DNA of 26,328 nucleotides from JAKVCB01 sp963578605 (GTDB lineage Bacteria; Planctomycetota; Planctomycetia; Pirellulales; Lacipirellulaceae). The position numbers and the translations under genes are program-made. Shown piece by piece: positions 23,880-26,328 of this stretch (its first letter is position 1; the number at the start of each line of letters is the position of its first letter). Under the pieces are notes generated by a model. It was not told where the DNA came from. It did no database searches and saw nothing but the letters and a program-made list of their open reading frames with translations. The stretch spans positions 1 to 26,328 of the forward strand of contig CAUZEA010000082.1 of the NCBI GenBank assembly GCA_963578605.1, written 5' to 3'.

Positions 23880-25262
23880 TCATCGCTCGTTTTCTTGCCG
23901 CAGAGCAGCGGAGAGAAAGACTGGGGGCGGGGTGATCAATGCGCGATAATCCAAAACCAAGAAACTGGTCATCGTCACGAGCGCTAACACAGTGAACCCG
24001 AGCAGTATCGAAAGTAGAACATTCCAGCCGACACTCATAGCGATTGAACCGCCGAAGTAGGTGAAGATCATCGCCGCAGCGTAGCCGCAAATATCAATAT
24101 TGTTGATTAACAAACCGGAATGCTTGCCACCATATGCGACGGAAAACACAGACATCGGCACATAGTAAGCTGGAGAAATACTCAACCCAAACACGAAGAT
24201 CACAATCATCGCAACAGGAAACTTTGATTCTTCTGGCAAGCCGATTGAACCTAAGCTCCACAGCGCCACAACGCTGCAGCAACTTAATGTTAAGAGTCCA
24301 CCTAACGCGGCGATGAGTTGCTTCTTGTTTAATCGGTCATAAAACAGACTGGTCGCAATCAGAGCACAAAACATTCCGCCCGCAAATGCAATCAAGCCTA
24401 ATGGCGTTTGCTTGGAATCGATCCCCACGGCTTCGTCCAAGTAGAGAGGAATGAAAATGATAAAATCCATCAAGATCGTTAACATCGCAATACTCAATGA
24501 GATGAACCACACGCGTCCCGATTTTGCAAACGCTAGACAAGCCTGACCTATTGACAGCGTATCCATCGGATGAGGTGCTTGGTTTACGGTTTCCAATTCC
24601 TCCGTTGTCCCAACGTTCCTTTCTGGTTCTTCGTTTAGATCTATGGAGACACCAATATCGCTTGGTCGTTCTTTGAGCAGGAAGTACCCGACGATGACAA
24701 TCAAAGCTGTCACACCGGAAAACATGTAAAACGCGGAGCGCCAGTTGGTGTATTGCAGCAACTGGAAGACTGCGAAACCAGCTAACATTGTGCCAACGCG
24801 TGAGCTGGTCGAGATGATACTCCAAACGGTTCCGTATTTGTCTTTCGGATACCAGTTGCCGATGATCTTCGCCATGGAAGGCCAGCCACCTGCTTTGAAG
24901 AATTGGCCGAAGAAGTTGAAAACGCCAAACAGTAGATTTGAAGAGACAGCACCAAACGCCGCTGTCGCCGCAGCGGTGAGCCCAAGCATCGCCAAGAACA
25001 TTCGCCGACCACCAATCACATCTGCAGCGATTCCCGTAACACATTTCCCTGCGATTGCTCCGGCGTGATGATAAGACATCAGCCGCCCGTAACTCTCTTT
25101 GTCCATCTGCAAATTCGGATCATTAATCATCGTCACACTAGAAGCAATCAAGGTGTTTCGACACAGCATGAACCCAACATAGCCCAGATACATCGTCAGC
25201 AAGATGATGATCCGCCACCGCCGCTGCTTCAAGCTATCCGCTAATGCACTCGATCGTGCCAT
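23880..25262 (-). CDS. MFS transporter, organophosphate:phosphate antiporter (GlpT/UhpT) type
   Basis: 460 residues, the usual length for the 12-helix OPA subfamily. The N-terminus reads WRIIILLTMYLGYVGFMLCR, as in GlpT-like proteins. SYHHAGAIAGKCVTGIAADV, NFFGQFFKAGGWPSMAKIIG and NWYPKDKYGTVWSIISTSSR are family hallmarks. A charged loop (residues ~205-240, rich in Glu/Asn) separates the two halves. OPA carriers exchange sugar phosphates or related anions for phosphate; the specific substrate cannot be read from the sequence. Inner membrane. A small inverted repeat lies about 30 bases upstream of the ATG. The gene is intact, unlike most of its neighbours. Confidence 0.88.
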   Translation of the reverse strand: MARSSALADSLKQRRWRIIILLTMYLGYVGFMLCRNTLIASSVTMINDPNLQMDKESYGRLMSYHHAGAIAGKCVTGIAADVIGGRRMFLAMLGLTAAATAAFGAVSSNLLFGVFNFFGQFFKAGGWPSMAKIIGNWYPKDKYGTVWSIISTSSRVGTMLAGFAVFQLLQYTNWRSAFYMFSGVTALIVIVGYFLLKERPSDIGVSIDLNEEPERNVGTTEELETVNQAPHPMDTLSIGQACLAFAKSGRVWFISLSIAMLTILMDFIIFIPLYLDEAVGIDSKQTPLGLIAFAGGMFCALIATSLFYDRLNKKQLIAALGGLLTLSCCSVVALWSLGSIGLPEESKFPVAMIVIFVFGLSISPAYYVPMSVFSVAYGGKHSGLLINNIDICGYAAAMIFTYFGGSIAMSVGWNVLLSILLGFTVLALVTMTSFLVLDYRALITPPPVFLSAALRQENER

Positions 25263-25287
25263 AGATGAATTCCGTCTCTTTTGTCAA

Positions 25288-25308
25288 AGTAGGTGAACCT
25301 AGCCTACT
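25288..25308. promoter_or_regulatory. Inverted repeat upstream of the OPA transporter gene
   Basis: TAGGTGAACCTA (25290-25301) is a 5-bp inverted repeat with a 2-base centre. It overlaps a wider AGTAGG/CCTACT pair (25288-25293, 25303-25308). It lies 26-46 bases upstream of the start codon at 25262, a usual operator position. No regulator gene is in the window. Confidence 0.35.
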
Positions 25309-25366
25309 ATACAAGTTCCTGTTGGTAATATAACAATGTGGTGGTAAAGAACTGGACGACCAGGAA

Positions 25367-25654
25367 GTGAAACGAAGTGTGGCGATGAAGGGCCTGATGA
25401 GCTGGGTGCGGCTGCACCCTTACAACATTGCCCAGAAAGTCCAGATCGTCGTCGAACACTTCCGCGAAACGATTGCTCTGCTGCTTGAAGGCAAAGGAAA
25501 GGCGATGGTTGTGGTCGGCAGCCGCGTCGAGGCGGTTCGCTGGTGTTCGAACGCGAGGATTGAAGCTGAGAAAGACCCGGCAACCGGACACTGGCGAATT
25601 CCGGGTCATGAGTACGAACGGCTCCGCCGGGGTGGAAAACCACGGGCGCCTTGA
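25367..25654 (+). pseudogene. Chimeric relic: type I restriction HsdR fragment fused to an excisionase-like end
   Basis: The frame ELDDQEVKRSVAMKGLMSW (from about 25349, upstream of any start), LHPYNIAQKVQIVVEHFRE and GKAMVVVGSRVEAVRW matches the second helicase domain of type I restriction R subunits (VEHFRE...GKAMVVTxSRxEAVRY). After VRW the match switches to WCSNARIEAEKDPATGHWRI and PGHEYERLRRGG, which resembles the C-terminal half of a MerR/excisionase-type winged HTH. Neither half is complete. The junction lies close to the tRNA-Leu remnant, a usual place for integrated-element debris. Confidence 0.55.
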
Positions 25655-25791
25655 TAGACTAAGTTGCTAGCCGTATGTGCATCGTCATGACAACGACCTG
25701 ACAATAAACGAGGGATAAATAAGGGACATTTGAAGTTGTAAGCTTTAGAGTCAGCCAACAGGAAATCGCGAAAACCCCTTATTTCAAAGAG

Positions 25792-25871
25792 TACCAGAGG
25801 AGGGACTCGAACCCTCACGCCCTTGCGGTCACTGGATTTTGAATCCAGCCGAGCTTTTAGCCATATCCGGG
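25792..25871 (-). tRNA. tRNA-Leu(CAA)-like remnant
   Basis: The minus strand has a good anticodon arm (CTGGA TTCAAAA TCCAG, anticodon CAA), a leucine-type variable arm, a perfect T arm (GAGGGTTCGAGTCCCTC) and the acceptor strand CTCTGGT-A. The 5' side is degraded: the 5' acceptor strand GCCCGGA pairs only partly with CTCTGGT, and the D arm lacks the usual GG loop. No CCA is encoded. It is most likely an inactive tRNA left by integration, with the matching 3' end at 11797. Confidence 0.5.
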
Positions 25872-26129
25872 CCAATGCGGGCATCTCCCTTGGTATCCGC
25901 CGGATTTGCGTTTTCAACGAAAAGTAATCTGTTGCAATCTGGTGAGATGACGTCACTATTTCGGATGTTTTGGGTGTGTGACGGGTGTGTGGAAAACTTC
26001 CGGAAAACCTGACCAATTCCATAGGACTTTGTGGCAGCCACACATCACCCGCGGGGTACTCGAAGCGGCACGGTATAACTTCTTAATAATCTGGTCTACC
26101 GTGTGTCGTTTCTGTTTCATCTGAAAGAG
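25872..26129. other. Non-coding stretch with degenerate PEP-CTERM-tail repeat copy F
   Basis: No gene seen. At 26050-26077 GCGGGGTACTCGAAGCGGCAC recalls the tail-repeat core (ACTCGAAGCGGCACGG) with one hairpin arm lost. Nothing else is recognisable. Confidence 0.4.
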
Positions 26130-26270
26130 TCCTTTCCGAGGCTGCGCCCCGGCTGGATTCTCTCAGTTCCACTGGTACCGTTTTGGGGGAGGGGGGCAAA
26201 TTGACCTTACCCCCGTGAAAAGTACCAGTGCATGTGAAAGAATCCAGCCCGGGCTTTAGCCCGGAAAGGA
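26130..26270. repeat. Imperfect 50-base inverted repeat, probably two inverted IS ends
   Basis: 26130-26179 and the reverse complement of 26221-26270 agree at roughly 37 of 50 positions (TCCTTTCCG, GGCTGGATTCT, ACTGGTAC), with about 41 bases between. The right arm is the leader of the transposase gene that follows. The left arm is a diverged copy pointing the other way. The centre holds TGACCTTACCCCCGTGAA (26202-26219), shared with 20518. A perfect CCGGGC-TTTA-GCCCGG hairpin lies in the right arm, just before the transposase. Confidence 0.55.
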
Positions 26271-26279
26271 TTTTTTGCG

Positions 26280-26328
26280 ATGGCACAGAAACGTCATGGA
26301 GTTGACCAGATTATCCCGATGTTGCGTC
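26280..26328 (+). CDS. IS3-type transposase OrfA, N-terminus only (cut by window end)
   Basis: ATG at 26280 follows GGAAAGGA by about 9 bases. The 16 codons visible, MAQKRHGVDQIIPMLR, match the start of IS3-family OrfA helix-turn-helix proteins (MAxKRHxxEQIVxxLRQ). OrfA binds the IS ends; the catalytic OrfB would lie beyond the window. Its completeness cannot be judged. Confidence 0.6.
   Translation, partial: MAQKRHGVDQIIPMLR

Noticed and set aside
25792..25871. Functional tRNA-Leu
   Set aside because: The 5' acceptor strand mispairs and the D arm is abnormal, so it is called a remnant.
1..26328. CRISPR array or Cas genes
   Set aside because: No series of regularly spaced direct repeats and no Cas-like protein was seen.

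Overview
The window looks like a gene-poor, eroding accessory region of a Planctomycetota chromosome, most likely Pirellulaceae. I base this on three things seen in the sequence. Several secreted proteins end in a dockerin-like segment (GDYNxDGxVDAADYTxW) followed by a VPEPTTLLLALLAL sorting tail. Secreted carbohydrate-active families are present (CE15 esterase, GH26, GH32-like propeller, BNR sialidase-like, PQQ propellers). Remnants of formylglycine-generating-enzyme (FGE/SUMF1) modules also occur. No housekeeping genes are present.

Layout. 1-251: minus-strand 5' part of a group II intron. 322-896: broken FGE/dockerin/PEP-CTERM gene. 1061-2880: EamA transporter and convergent PhyH dioxygenase. 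2881-3756: non-coding, with a perfect 20-bp inverted repeat. 3757-6888: PEP-CTERM Lcl-type protein and a GH42-like TIM-barrel protein. 6958-9207: aldo/keto reductase stub, PQQ propeller, SDR. 9616-11014: DHA2 transporter broken by one base. 11326-11709: two tiny cysteine-rich proteins. 11943-15035: CE15 esterase, PhoD fragment, BNR protein. 15351-19709: two large secreted PEP-CTERM proteins, one with a GH26 domain embedded in a beta-helix repeat. 19845-23837: decayed genes (kinase-SUMF linker, GH32-like propeller, M19 dipeptidase, HAF-repeat protein). 23880-25262: OPA-type transporter. 25367-26328: mobile-element debris (HsdR/excisionase chimera, tRNA-Leu remnant, inverted IS ends, start of an IS3-type transposase).

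The intact genes read as scavenging of complex polysaccharide: secreted or surface hydrolases (CE15, GH26, sialidase-like) and uptake transporters. They are mostly single genes rather than a clear operon.

Two observations stand out. (1) A dispersed element of roughly 70-130 bp contains the DNA for the PEP-CTERM tail end plus a downstream stretch. It occurs at least six times, always in the same orientation. At its core is a GTGCCGC-N7-GCGGCAC hairpin that is kept even where the reading frame is lost. (2) A GH26 domain sits inside a T5SS/PEP-CTERM repeat protein, bounded by a 9-bp direct repeat exactly 1005 bp (335 codons) apart, so removing it would restore a canonical repeat. An 18-nt IS-end-like scar also marks the junction of two broken genes at 20.5 kb.
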